DNA of 64,000 bases from Arthrobotrys musiformis (lineage: Eukaryota > Ascomycota > Orbiliomycetes > Orbiliales > Orbiliaceae), in assembly GCA_036971715.1 (NCBI GenBank), contig JAVHJL010000009.1, forward strand, positions 1,240,001-1,304,000, read 5' to 3'. Within the stretch, counting starts at the first letter, position 1, and each line of letters starts with the position of its first letter. Under the pieces are notes generated by a model. The model was not told the DNA's origin. It worked only from the letters and a program-made list of their open reading frames with translations, and ran no database searches. A program made the translations under genes and the position numbers. Positions 34,301 through 46,277 of the stretch are shown here, one piece after another.

Positions 34301-37300
34301 GACATTGGCTGAAATTTTTATTTGTCGAAGCCAAAGTACGATATCAACTTTGCTGGCAGTGTGGTGTTTTTGTATGCGGTTGCAGCGATGGGGAACGGAT
34401 GTGTGTGGTGGTTGGTGGTCTCCAATAGTATGGCCATGGCCATTTCCCATCGGCTCTCAAGCATGAGCACACCACCCTTCCCATCGCACCCCCGTCCACC
34501 CGCACACCCACACCTGTATGTCTGTAAGTACACACATACAAGCCATGCACACCCCCATGAACTAGCAATCCATCGAGGAAACAGCAGGATTGGGATTGCA
34601 TGCCCTTTGCCAGTTAAGCTTACCTCCTTGTACTGTACTCCGCACAACCGACCTGACTAAACACTGACCTGGTTCGACTCGACCTCCCGGCGCACCACCT
34701 TGTCCATCCAAAACAGAAAGGACGATAATGGAGATGCATGCTGTATGGATACCAACTGCCCCTTGTTCCCCACACACACGTCGATGGCCAGCGTACTGGT
34801 GCCGGTTCTTTGCTGCTTAGGCTTACATCTCGTCGAGCTATCACGCTCTTCTTAGTCTTGAAAATCTCTACACGTGCGTCAAATATACATGTACGCATCT
34901 GGAACCAAGCTGTCAAGTCAGTGATCAATTTGTCCTTGGTCCCACGCCAACGGTTAGCCTTTTGCCTTCGAAGAAAGGAAAAGAAAAAGCAGACAGAGTA
35001 AAAAACCCCCGTGCTTTGACTTCGCTCGTTCATTGCCGCGACAGCCGTTCTTTGGATCCGAGTGCTTGTCCCTTTGGCTTGGCCTACAGTGCAGCGCATG
35101 TTACATGAGCAAAAAATGCAAGTGCATCGAAGGGAACATCTCCACCTCCTAAAGATGAATAGTTTTGCCGTTTCGTCATCGAGCCTTCGACTTTAGGGAC
35201 TTCCATATCTAATTGGCTGTCGCCTTTGGTACTCTAAACGCGAAGGCGAAGAAGGCAGCTGAGAAGCAATCATCGATTTCGTCAAGCCATTGATCCTTGA
35301 CCTAGGTGGTATCGGTCAACAAAATTTTAGACCCGAGACAGAGGTTCGCCCGGCATTTTGATACAAACCACCCAACCCGGCCAGGGAAAGCAAGTCCAAC
35401 AAGAAAGCACCGCACCAACTTCTCTTCGAAATAACCATCCTTCATCGGGCGTAATTCCACTTTTCTAATGTTTCCCCTTCAATTTGTTGAATGGAGCGAG
35501 ACGAAAGCAATTTTAGCTTATATTGGCACTGAACTAATCGAGTATCGTTCCTTTTAGTATCAGATATACATACGTCCCGAAATCGCTGCAGCATTAAATC
35601 TCGAAGCGAGATAGTTAAGGGCTAGTCATTCAAAGACTCCGGGTCAATTGCCAGAATTACGTGCCTTGAGAGAAGGCTCTCGGGGTAAATTGTGCCTGCT
35701 GCAGTCCTCTTTTACATACGTGTGCAGCACTCCAACCTGCATTTATCATTGATTGGTTTGGCGGAGACCCTAAACGCTCTTCCCATTCTCCTCGGTCTCA
35801 ACCTCTTGCATGACACCCAGAGGACCCCTCGCGCCTGAAAATTCCCGAAACATATCATTCGCAGGTACCTGTACTTAACAAACCCGATATTTCTTCTATC
35901 GAAAAAGAAAAGGCCAACAAACGGGGAGTACAGACCGATACGAACCGTTATACCCTTGTCGCATCGTGTTACATGCACATGTAGAGACAAAAACAAGGAT
36001 TTGCCCATCCTGCTACTGCTCTCTTTGAAAACCCATTTCTCTCGGAGAGCGAGGAGGAAGTTCACCGGGATAATTTTGATAGATTTTTAACTGGAGAACG
36101 GCAATTTTGTCAACCGAAATCCTACTCTTCAAACAATACCTCGCGTCTCCTAACGGTCCTCTCCACCGGTCCCTTCTGAACAACGACCCCCCCGAACACT
36201 GCCAGTAATTCCCCGGAGCGATCACAGATCTCAATCGAAGGAGGGTAAAAATTTTTAGGGTGGTGTCCATCTACTTTAAATTTTCTTTATTAACCAAGTG
36301 TTTAAAAAGCACACAAAATGGGTTTGCGTCCCCCTTCCTTCCAATTGCATCTTACATAAAAGAAAGCCTACGGACATATACCCTTGACGCCTTTTGTCTC
36401 TCTTGTTCCTGCGCGATGCAGAGCTTAATCTGCTAACATATCTTTTTTGTTTGATATTTTGCAGATAATTCGAGTGGTGGAGATCATAAGGCCGCACGCC
36501 GAAGCGTAAGTCACCAAGAAAGAAAGAAAATTTCCTTCAACATTTTGGTACTCTGAAACCAAGCACCTACGCCTCATTGTTCCACGTTTCTTATTAAGAC
36601 TGCGTTTGCTTGATATTGCATATGCTTCCCACACCCGTAAATCCGACTTGACCACAAGACCTCATTCACAAGACCTTTATGTCAGGTACCACCTTGCATT
36701 CCAATGGTCAGTATATTTGCACAAAAGAAGAAACACAGGCTGCAAGAGGTCTGTTGCTGGGATGAAAGGCGTCTCCCGCTCCCGACTACAATCTTGGTCA
36801 CGTTATCCTGGAGGCAAGCATGGCGTTCACTCCACTGGCTTGTCGTTGTGGGAGATCTATGGACGCGGAGACTTGCACTTCAGATGATTGGACCCGACCC
36901 TTCGAAGAATTATCCCCTTCATTTCTCGTCGGGTTTATCATATCATATTCTATTCTCCCTCTATTTTATGACGGGTTCTTTTCTTTTTACAGCTGCCCCC
37001 CTACCACACCAAGCTGCGCTGTCAGTGCTCGCCAGGCGCCCTGAGCCAGTGCCATTCGCCTATGGACCTTTACCCTTTAAGTTGGTACCTGTCCGCGGTG
37101 CCTGCCGTTTCGCATGTCGTTCCCTTTGCTCTACCCTTCAACAAATATATAAGCCCTATCTTTTTTTTCTTCTTCCAAGTGAATCCCTTGAGCAAATAGC
37201 ACGTTCGTACTACGTAGCTTTTAACGTAGCTGCTATAAAGCTCTGCCAAAGAGGAAAAATTTTTCCCTCGTCTATTCCAATTCTCTCTTAAATCTCAGTT

Positions 37301-39589
37301 CTTCCATTTTATTGCTTACGATTCCACAGCGAAAACCGCCTAAACGGGTATCTTCCGCAGCTCCTTGGTGAGACAGATACTGGGAAACTCAGAGACAAAT
37401 CTTAGGAAAGGGGACTGAACGTTATCGTCTCTTTCTCCTCGCGTATTTCCCAAGGTGTCCTTTGCATCTTTTGGTGTCGTGGTTTGGCTGTGAGGAATAA
37501 GTGGCTGGGAGCTTACTTGATCACATTGGTATTATACCCGCCCCTCTTTCTTTGTTATCATCCGAACACTGCATGATATTATCTCTACGATGTCTCGACC
37601 CCTCTCAAGCTTCTTCAATACACGTCATGTATGTTTCATCCACAACAACGCCACTGTTTGTGTCTTGGAGAGTTTTCGATACTCCAAAGACTATCACGAC
37701 TCGGGGAGGCAGCAGCCACGAGCTTTGAAGCCGGATTTCAACATTAGCTATACGGTTTGTGGCAGCTGTTTTGTTCTCTTCCTCTTCGGTTGCACAGGCC
37801 TACTTCAAAAACCTCCCCCATGTGCGGCGTCCATACGATTACGAGGGCGAGAAACGTGGTTTGGGGGTTCTTTTCTATCTTGACATCAATTTCTTCCTGT
37901 TTTGGTTCTGTTCCGACCTTCTGGAATGGAAAAATTTCCGAGAATGCAGTCTCCCGTATTTATGACATATATCTGGGGTTATATTTTAAAAGAAAAAAGG
38001 CACTGCGTCGGTTTTGCATGGCCCATCCCGAGCGGGCGGTTAGGATGAGGCGAGCTGGATTTCGAGAAGAGTGGAAGCTGCAGGATATGGAACGCTAATG
38101 TGCCTGTCCCACTTCTTTCATTTTAATTCCCTTTTAACTGCCTCAGACACACACTCTCCCCCCAATTTCTTTTGACCAGACGTGTCTCTTCGCTCTTGGG
38201 ATCGATCATTGTGCATTGGGGCGGATGGTAGTTTAATGTTTGAACAACTGAACAACTGTCTCGAACTCCTTCACACAGTTTCATGCAGGGCCCTTTGGCG
38301 GTTGGTGAACCAGCATGGAGAATTGCTTTATTTTACTGGATTGGGAGCAGAAAACCAACCGATGAGAAAGGAAGATGGCAAGGGCATTGAGCGACTTTCG
38401 AGAGAAGGTACCTTGGACAAGGCTATCATTCATTCACGGCGTTCATGGATCGAATTCAAATGTCTACGCCTGGGCAACACCCAAAAAGCACTTACGAAAC
38501 CGCACGCCTCTAGCTCGCTATCCGCATTACACGTTTGCGATTGTCGGGACTTTCACTTGGGGGGCCATCGACCAGACACACGTTTCGATGAAGCAATGCA
38601 AGACGGCCGTACATACTTTTTATATACTTGTTATGTGGCAGAGCAGCAGAGAAGTGTGTTGGTGTTGTGTGGTGGTGGTTGGCTGTGAGTTCGGCGCTTT
38701 GTGGGGTCCAAGTGCAAGTTGCGAGACAGAATGGAATCAATCCGAGCCCATGGCACTAGTCCAGTCCTCTCCGCCCTTTTGTTTTGTTTCTGATGACGCT
38801 TGACGGCTTGACAGGCGGCGGTGGTCTTGGGGAACCTATCGTTCCGCGGTTGATTGGAACCGTCACCAGACGCACCACATTTGGGCCCTTTTGGCTGGAA
38901 AGTTCGAGAGGCGGATTCGCATTGCCTTGTCTCGCTCGACCCGGACAGAAGAGACGAGTGTCTATTCGGTCTTAGCTGGTTCGGCTCTTGTCTGTCCTAT
39001 GCCTATTTCTATTTAACATCGTTTCTGCCAGGGGTTTGTTTGCTCTCCCTGAGAACATTACTCTGTTATATTCTCATTGCGGAGGGACGAAAAGGCCAAC
39101 GTTGGCGGTGTTGCGGGCTTATTATATCTTCCTCTTTCATTCAATACGGGAGGCACAGCCAGATAAACACAAAGACCGAGGCTAAATCCCCCCTCTTTTC
39201 TTTTCTTTACCTATCCTCCTTCAAAACTCTCTGCTTTTATCATATTTTATTTTTACTTTTATTTTTATTTTATTTTATTTTTGTGGTTGCATTGGCCCGA
39301 TCGCTGTTGTGTCTTTTTTCTCGTTGCCGCAAAGAAAAATAAAATAAAATAAAAAATAAAAAATACCGAAAAGAGGCAACGAGCGTTTGCTGCCGGGCGT
39401 TTTTCTGCGTCCGCTGATTCATCTCCTTCTGCTCCATCCATCTCTTCTTTCTCCATCCTCCTGGACACATCCCTCCAACCTCAACTCTCCCCCGTTCTTC
39501 GTCTCTGCTTTTTATTAAATCCTTATTCGCACCGTCGCGTGTCTTTTTCTGAGGAAACAAAAACCGCTCAAAGGTTTTCTTCTCCATAA
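31352..39589. other. Gene-poor 8.2-kb region
   Basis: No gene I can defend on either strand. Short open frames lack splice-consistent partners and recognisable domains. Pyrimidine-rich stretches increase from about 36.9 kb toward the RRM gene and may be a long leader or promoter. A short open piece at 37798-37857 (AYFKNLPHVRRPYDYEGEKR) reads protein-like but has no identified family. It could host lncRNA or degraded mobile DNA. Confidence 0.45.
39262..39355. repeat. 21-bp perfect A/T inverted repeat
   Basis: Arms 39262-39282 and 39335-39355, built of TTTTA/TAAAA steps, flank a 52-nt spacer about 235 bp before the RRM gene start. A hairpin in DNA or leader RNA is possible. The low complexity of the arms weakens the case for selection. 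Confidence 0.7.
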
Positions 39590-41919
39590 ATGCCAACCAT
39601 GCTGATTGAAGGCGGTTCTTCCTACCGACAGCGCGACAGATCTCGCTCGCCCTATCGCGAACGCAGCGCTCGGAGCCCAAGACATCGCCGACGCTCTTAC
39701 TCGCCTAGAAGCCGGTCTCGCAGTCGGGATAGAGACGAGTACCGGAACCAGAGGAGAGACAACAGGTCACGGAGCCCTATGACCGGGAGCGGAAACCAAG
39801 GAGGGTATTCTGGTCATCACGGTGGAAGAGGAGGTCCACCTCGCTCGTTCGAAGATCGCGCAGCGGCAAAGGAAGCAATGATGCAAAGCGTTCGCGAAAG
39901 CTCTCAACAGGACCGACGCGTCTATGTCGGCAACCTTTCTTACGACGTCAAATGGCACCACTTGAAAGACTTCATGCGACAAGGTATGGTCCGACCCGAT
40001 TCTCTCTCCAGGAGGTGCTATATATGTGTGGGAAAGCAGGAGTGTGTTCTTTCTCTCGAGTACTGGGGATGGAGAGAAAGATTGTGCTGGTGCTGATATC
40101 GTTGGTTTTGATTTGGTCGTTCGCGAATGCTAACTGGTCTCGTGCCACCTCTGCAGCCGGCGAAGTCCTTTTCGCTGATGTTCTCTTATTACCGAATGGA
40201 ATGTCGAAGGTGGGCACTTGAAAGAACGCGGGTGTTCTTTTCTTTCACAATGGTTTTCTTGGTTATATTACATATTTGGATGTGGATTTTGGATTGACGG
40301 GGTCGGACTGGACGTCCATGGGTATTTGTAGGGATGCGGGTAAGCTACTGCTCCTCTTTGAGCCGGCTCCATTTCCTAATCTCGTTGTCGTCGCTAACTC
40401 TCTTCGCCTTTTAGAATTGTGGAATACGCTACGAGAGATCAGGCTCAAAATGCTGTCAACACCCTAAGCAACCAGAACTTAATGGGCAGACTAGTCTACG
40501 TTCGAGAGGTATGGAGGAACTTTCTCTCTGGCCGGATAATCTGTGGATGACGAGAAAGGAGGCGCTTTTTTATTGTCCTGACGATGAATCCGGAGGTCCG
40601 AAGTGATGTGAAGGGGATGTGATGGTTAAGGCTAAGATATGTTGGACTAGGATCGCGAGGCAGAACCAAGATTCACCGGGCCTCCTGGTGCTGCAAGAGC
40701 TGGGGGCCCCGGTGGCAGCGGCAGCTATAACGGTGGTGGTGGAGGATACGGCGGTGGCAGCGGAGGCGGTGGTTACAACTCGAACCCGACTAACGCCCCA
40801 CCCGGTGGAGCTAGCGGTGGAGCCGGTGGCCGCCAGATATTCGTTTCTAACGTGAGATATTGATTCATCCGATTTTTGGTCTGGTGTTCTTTTTTGGTAG
40901 GCTAACGAATGGATCCAGCTGCCCTATAATATTGGATGGCAAGATCTCAAGGATATGTTTAGGCAAGCTGGTAGGTGCTTGGCAGCATCCTTACTTGAGA
41001 TTCTCTCGAAGGGTTTGAGATTTCCCGACATTTTAAGCTGATTTTTGAGTAGGGTCTGTGGTTCGAGCCGACGTACATGTAGGGCACGATGGACGACCAA
41101 AGGGTAGCGGTATCGTGGCTTTCGAAACCCCTGAAGATGCGAAGAACGCTATTCAACAATTCAACGGTTACGACTGGCAAGGACGCAGTCTCGAAGTTAG
41201 AGAGGACCGATTTGCCGGAAGCACTCCATTCGGCGGCGGCAGCGGCGGGTTCGGTGGGGGGCGTGGCGGGTTCGGAGGTGGTCGCGGTGGCTTCGGTGGC
41301 GGCCGTGGCGGTGGTGGCGGGTTCGGAGGCGGATTCGGAGGCGGTCGTGGTGGATTTGGCGCTGGGCGTGGCGGGTTCGGGGGAGGGTACGGCGCTGGTG
41401 GAACTGGCGGTGGCAGCGGCGGGGACTTCAATTCTCCAGCTGCTCAGCCAAACCCATTCACCGATTTCGCTACCGGCGGTGGCGAGAGGGGCCCAGTCAT
41501 TTTTGTTCGAAATGTACGGTGATGAGTCTTTTACTACAAGAAGCGGATTTGTGACTGACTTGGTGATACAGCTTCCGTGGTCTACGAGCAACGACGATTT
41601 GGTGGAACTGTTCACCACGATCGGTAAGGTCGAGCGTGCTGAGATTCAGTATGAGCCAAGCGGACGCTCTCGCGGAACCGGTGTCGTTCAATTTGATACT
41701 ACCGAAAATGCCGAGACAGCCATTTGTAAGTTCTACAAGGTTATTAGGGGTTTTTTTTTTTTCGAATCAACTAACACAGCTCCTTTGCTAGCCAAATTCA
41801 CCGGATATCAATACGGTGGTCGTCCACTAGGCCTCAGCTTCGTCAAATACACCAATGCTAAGGGCGGTGATGGTTTGGAGGGTGGCGATCAAACTATGAC
41901 ACAAGACCAGATGCTCTGA
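39590..41919 (+). CDS. GBP2: Gbp2/Hrb1-like SR protein with three RRMs
   Basis: Shuttling mRNA-binding protein family linked to TREX and quality control of spliced mRNA export. Nine exons (39590-39983, 40157-40209, 40332-40339, 40415-40508, 40651-40851, 40919-40970, 41053-41513, 41572-41725, 41792-41919) give 514 aa. The N-terminus is Arg/Ser-rich (RQRDRSRSPYRERSARSPRH). RRM1 starts RRVYVGNLSYDVKWHHL near 107. A Gly linker follows. RRM2 starts QIFVSNLPYNIGWQDL near 244. A second Gly/Phe-rich (FGGGRGG) linker is at about 325-405. RRM3 starts IFVRNLPWSTSNDDLVEL near 415. The third exon is an 8-nt microexon coding GCG of KGCGIVEY in RNP1 of RRM1; without it the frame is lost. The Gly linkers generate long false frames on the other strand. 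Confidence 0.92.
40332..40339 (+). other. 8-nt microexon in RRM1 of the Gbp2-like gene
   Basis: GGATGCGG, preceded by TTTGTAG and followed by GTAAGC. Joined to ...TCGAAG and AATTGTGG... it gives SKGCGIVEYA, the exact RNP1 pattern. No other in-phase way to connect exons 2 and 4 was found. Confidence 0.85.
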
Positions 41920-43637
41920 AGAGGCTTTCCTTGGCGACATTGTCTGGATGGAGATTGTTGGGAAAATAAATTGGGTATATGGTTTAATGGGATATATTTG
42001 GGGTATCGGCGGGTGGCTTATCGGGTTTGTAAAGAGATGGGGATGTCTATATACGCATGCGTCAAGGCACACAAGGGGAGTCCCCGAACTACCTCCTGTG
42101 TTTTTCTATGCAGCCTTTAATTCCCACTCTTACTGCTTTTTTCCTTTTTATTTTAAGTACAGAATGTCGAAATGCCGTCGTTGTCCCTTCTGTCCCATCC
42201 CCCCTTTTTAATCGACGCCACTCACATTGTATTATTGCTTGCATTATTTTCGGAGGCTTTTGTTCCTTTCGGCAATTTGCATGTCTTTCGCCGTATCTGT
42301 GTCTTCGCAGCCGGGGTATTTTTTTCCCTTTGACTCTTCTCATAAACTGGACGAAAACCGAGATGGAAAACGAGAATGCTGTTTTATTTTCACTCAGACG
42401 CCCTTTCAAAATTGTTTTTATGCCTTGTTAACCTGTTTCTGCTTTTCGGTTGTGGATGCTCGTCTTTATCCTTTATATACTATGCTGCCTCTTCATCTTT
42501 TGCATATAAGTACGTACGCTGCTGCACGATTAGTTAGTCCTCAAGCTTCGATGACTGGGCTGGAATAATATCATTTTTATGTTGATAGAGTATTGGTCCT
42601 GCGTTCGTGAAGACCATGATCTTGCTTGTCAAATTCTAAGTACATACTTAGGTATTATATGAAGATGGTTATATATATGTTGTAGGTTGATACATAAGTC
42701 CAGACAAGACGGGTGTGACGATGCATATGTTTTTGTCGGCCTCACCGAGTCGCTGGAAGTAACGGAAATCCTGCGGGACGAAGCGAGAGGAATAGTCTGG
42801 AGGTCACTCTCTGCAACGAGAGGATCGCAACTTCCTAAGCCAGATCCGGCTTAGGGCTTTGCGAAACCCTGTCGACAACATACACAACACGCCGGGTGGG
42901 TTTCTTGCTCTCATACCTCGTCCTGAGATTGCTTTGATATAATACAGACTCATGAAGCAAGTAAAAGTGTCACGATTCACTGCGTCGACCACAACTGTCA
43001 CCATTGCAACATCTAGATACCGTAGCGTTGCCAGGTTCATGGATATGTATATATATATATACCTAGTATGTATATACCTACTGATCATTCCGTACTCTGG
43101 TCAGTTCGCCAATTATGTTGACTGGCGTGGTCAAAGGCCAGAACTGATGTCTGAGACATACATTTAGGGCGATAAGTTGAAGAGGGGCCTATATTTGCTT
43201 CTCTAGCGTAGCAGAGTATGAGGGGGGTGGCCTTGTACTTAGACTGCACAAAGAGTGACTGAAGAGGGGTGATTCATGCAAGTCGTTTGTCATTTCTGAC
43301 GGCTTCTGCATTCGAATGCGTGGGGCCTTCGACGCGGCACGTTGGGCTTTCAAACCCCACTTCGTCACCCTCTCTTCTTTAGAATATGGATCGGAGCTTT
43401 TGGCCTTAAACGAGTATAAGGACCTCAGTATTTAGGGCCATCGATTTCGTTACGGAACTTTCGTTTTCTAAACCTAAACGATCAAGCATACGTCTAAATC
43501 CCAAAGCTTCCATTACAATCTATAATATTCTTGTCTCACCCCCAGACCACCAGGGCGAATCTATTTCTATACCGCAATTTATCTGCAATTGTCTGGTAAC
43601 TTTTAGGGCTGATAATACTGCCGGAGAATATACTACT
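41920..43637. other. Spacer between the RRM gene and the PNP gene
   Basis: 1.7 kb, no supported gene. T-rich 3' UTR sequence up to about 42.5 kb. A short TATATATATA run lies near 43047. The last 200 bp before 43638 should be the promoter of the next gene. Confidence 0.5.
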
Positions 43638-46277
43638 ATGGTTGCTCAAGACCCGAGCCATCAAGATATCCAAGTCGCACTTATATGTGCACTACCGCTT
43701 GAGTATGACGCTGTCATCCTCTTGTTGGAAAATTCGACTTCTTATGGTGCGGGCGATCGCAAATATAAGATAGGTTATATCGCTAAGCAGAAGGTAGTTC
43801 TGTCTTTGCTCTCCAACCAGGGTAAAGCTGTTGCCTCGAGCGCTGCAAGCATTATCGGGATACACTTTCCTAGTATAAAACTTGCATTTCTTGTCGGAGT
43901 CTGTGGTGGTGTCCCTACATCCAAACAGGAGGTTCTGCTGGGGGACGTGGTGATTAGTGATGAGATTGTTCAGTACGACTTCGGCAAGCAGCATCCTAAT
44001 GCCACTTCGGCCAATTCTAAAGGAGGAAATCAAAGACTCAAACCACACAGACGCATTTACGACAAGTTAGGCGAGCTGAAGACCGAGGGATGCCGGAAGA
44101 CTCTCCGAGAATTAGCTGCAGGGCACCTCAAAACATTACAAGGCAATTATCAGGGTACACTGAAAGACGAAGATACTAAAACCGATCCCGCTCTCAAATC
44201 CAAATACAACTACCCCGGTGCGGCTAAGGATAGGTTATTCGACCCAAGCTACTGGCACATGCATCGTGCGCAAGCACAATGCACAATTTGTAGCGGTGGG
44301 AAAAATGCCGTATGCGAAGTCGCCCAGAAAGCCTCATGCGCAGAGTTGAATTGTGAACATGGCATCAAGAAAAACCTGGTGACAAGGAAGAGGCTTACCA
44401 CGATGCTAAAGGGCGAAAATATTCAAAATTTCGAGCCAACTCTTCATGTAGGAAATGTCGGGTCGGCCGACACCATTATGAAGAGTGGGAAACACCGTGA
44501 CGACCTTGCAAAATCTAACCAGATCATAGCCTTTGAAATGGAAGGTGCGGGCATTGGCGCCAGCATAGATTGCATCGTGATTAAGGGAGTGTCTGACTAT
44601 GCAGACTCTCATAAGTGTCATGATTGGCAAAACTTTGCGGCGGCGACAGCAGCTTCGGCATTGAAAGCTATTCTAGAATATTTCGAATTCTTCCAGCCCA
44701 TAGCTGCCGATTCATCTTCAAAGTCTGTAGCAGAAGAGAGAAAAGTTGAGAATGTACCAAAATATTTGCCAAAGTTGGTCCAAATTATGACCGAAGACCT
44801 AACGAGAGGGTTGCAATGGTATCCATCTCTCACTGCAGTTCCATCCGTCATCTGTGATATGGCGGTTTGCTTCGCCGCCGGGAAATCGGAAACAACTAAA
44901 ATTAAACTCACCGTTCCCATAATGGAGATCAATGGCGTCACCATCAGACCGTTAGTCCTTGTGTTCCTTTATCGACGAAAGTGAAAGGATAGATTTACTA
45001 ATCCCAGTAGTGTTCAATGCCTCGATGAGAACTTGAAAGAATGTAGCGACCTTGGGAGCATAGCCTTCAACGAAACCAAACAAAACATGATAGACCTTCA
45101 ACGCCAAATTATGGATCTAACGGGAAAAACAGGCCCCGTATGTTGGATGTTTCCCCTTGATTTAATTTCAATTTGTTTGATTTTCCCTTTGATATGATCT
45201 GTTGAATCGTATACATTAACACAAACTTATCTAAGTAGTTGGCGGAAATATTCCAGGTTCTCAGCACCCCTCAGCCGGTCTTTTCGAGGCTTAAAAGACC
45301 TATCGCGAATTTCACTAGACAGCTAGCCAAATGCCAAACTGAAGCGAGTACTGCTAGAAATAAATTTGAGTTTCTCGTCAAATTCATAGATGGAATCAAG
45401 AGTGCGACTGTTAAAGAACTCGGTACGTATAATTAACACTGGTTTGCTTATCATTTAAATATTTTTGCAACTAGGGGTCCTTCTAATAACATATGTACTT
45501 ACATACATTTCTAGCTGAAAATACAAAAAGGTTGCAAGAGAAACAAGGTAACGATGATGCTAAGGCTGCCAGGGGCGAATATGACGATCTACTTAAAGAT
45601 TCTAAAAAAGAAAGAGACAAATTGGGGGGTGAACTTGACATTGCAGAGGATAATTGCGAAGCAGCTCTGAGGAAAATGAAAAAAGCTCTCAATGAGGGTC
45701 CGGGCCGACGGAAGGATGGGAGGGTCGAGACCTCCCCTACGGTCCTTGCTGGCTGGCGCCGCGAGGCAAGGAGGATCCAGGCGCGGGTTCATAACATCAA
45801 TTCGAGACTGCAGAACATTGGGCAAAGTGGTATTTCGACCATCTACTTGAACAGGTCTGAAAGTATATTCGCAATTGACGAAAACCTTTTATAGGGCAAA
45901 TCCCATCGGCGGCGTTTGGATTTTTCTTCCGGGTTAGCGTTAGCAACATCGACTCAAAAGAAGAAGAATCCAATACAGATAAACAGAAGGGTGATTTACA
46001 GGACAAGCTCAAAGAACTTCACTTGAAACGAAAGGATCTCTGCAATGCCGACCAGATACGTACTATGGAAGAATACGAGGAGTGCCAGAGGAAGCTTATC
46101 GAAGCAGGAAACAGACACGGCGAGTCCCTGCTGAGGTATAAAGAGCTTCAAATACAATCTAGGGACTATCAGGATGTGCTTGAGCAGGAAGAAGAGGAGT
46201 CCGAAGAGGAGTCCGAAGATGAGTATGAAAAGGATTACGAAGAGGAGTATGAAGAGATAGATAAAAAAAAAGAATAA
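43638..46277 (+). CDS. PNP/UDP phosphorylase-domain protein with coiled-coil and acidic C-terminus
   Basis: Exons 43638-44950, 45008-45137, 45239-45422, 45515-45829 and 45895-46277 join in frame to 774 aa. Residues about 12-345 form a nucleoside phosphorylase-like domain of the fungal NLR-associated type: ALICALPLEYDAV, IKLAFLVGVCGGVPT, LGDVVISDEIVQYDFGK, FEMEGAGIGAS (ribose-binding Met-Glu) and VSDYADSHKCHDW with the expected Asp. A Cys cluster (CTICSGG...C...C...C, from about residue 214) sits in the usual insertion. Instead of an NB-ARC/NACHT and repeat domain, the chain continues with helical, Lys/Glu-rich coiled-coil segments (NETKQNMIDLQRQIMDLTG; DDLLKDSKKERDKLGGELD; MEEYEECQRKLIEAGNRHGE). 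It ends in a Glu/Asp run. The stop follows an A9 homopolymer, and similar acidic coding resumes in another frame, so the gene may be broken or the sequence wrong by one base. Enzyme activity and an immune role are inferences. Confidence 0.75.
46262..46272 (+). other. A9 homopolymer at the frame break
   Basis: The run of nine A (46263-46271) precedes the in-frame stop at 46275-46277. One base fewer would carry the acidic frame on without a stop for about 145 codons. Confidence 0.7.

Noticed and set aside
36606..37291. Overlapping open frames of 90-195 codons
   Set aside because: No motif, skewed composition and no credible splice partners.
41168..41431. Poly-proline open frame on the minus strand
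   Set aside because: It is the reverse complement of the Gly-rich linker codons of the Gbp2-like protein.
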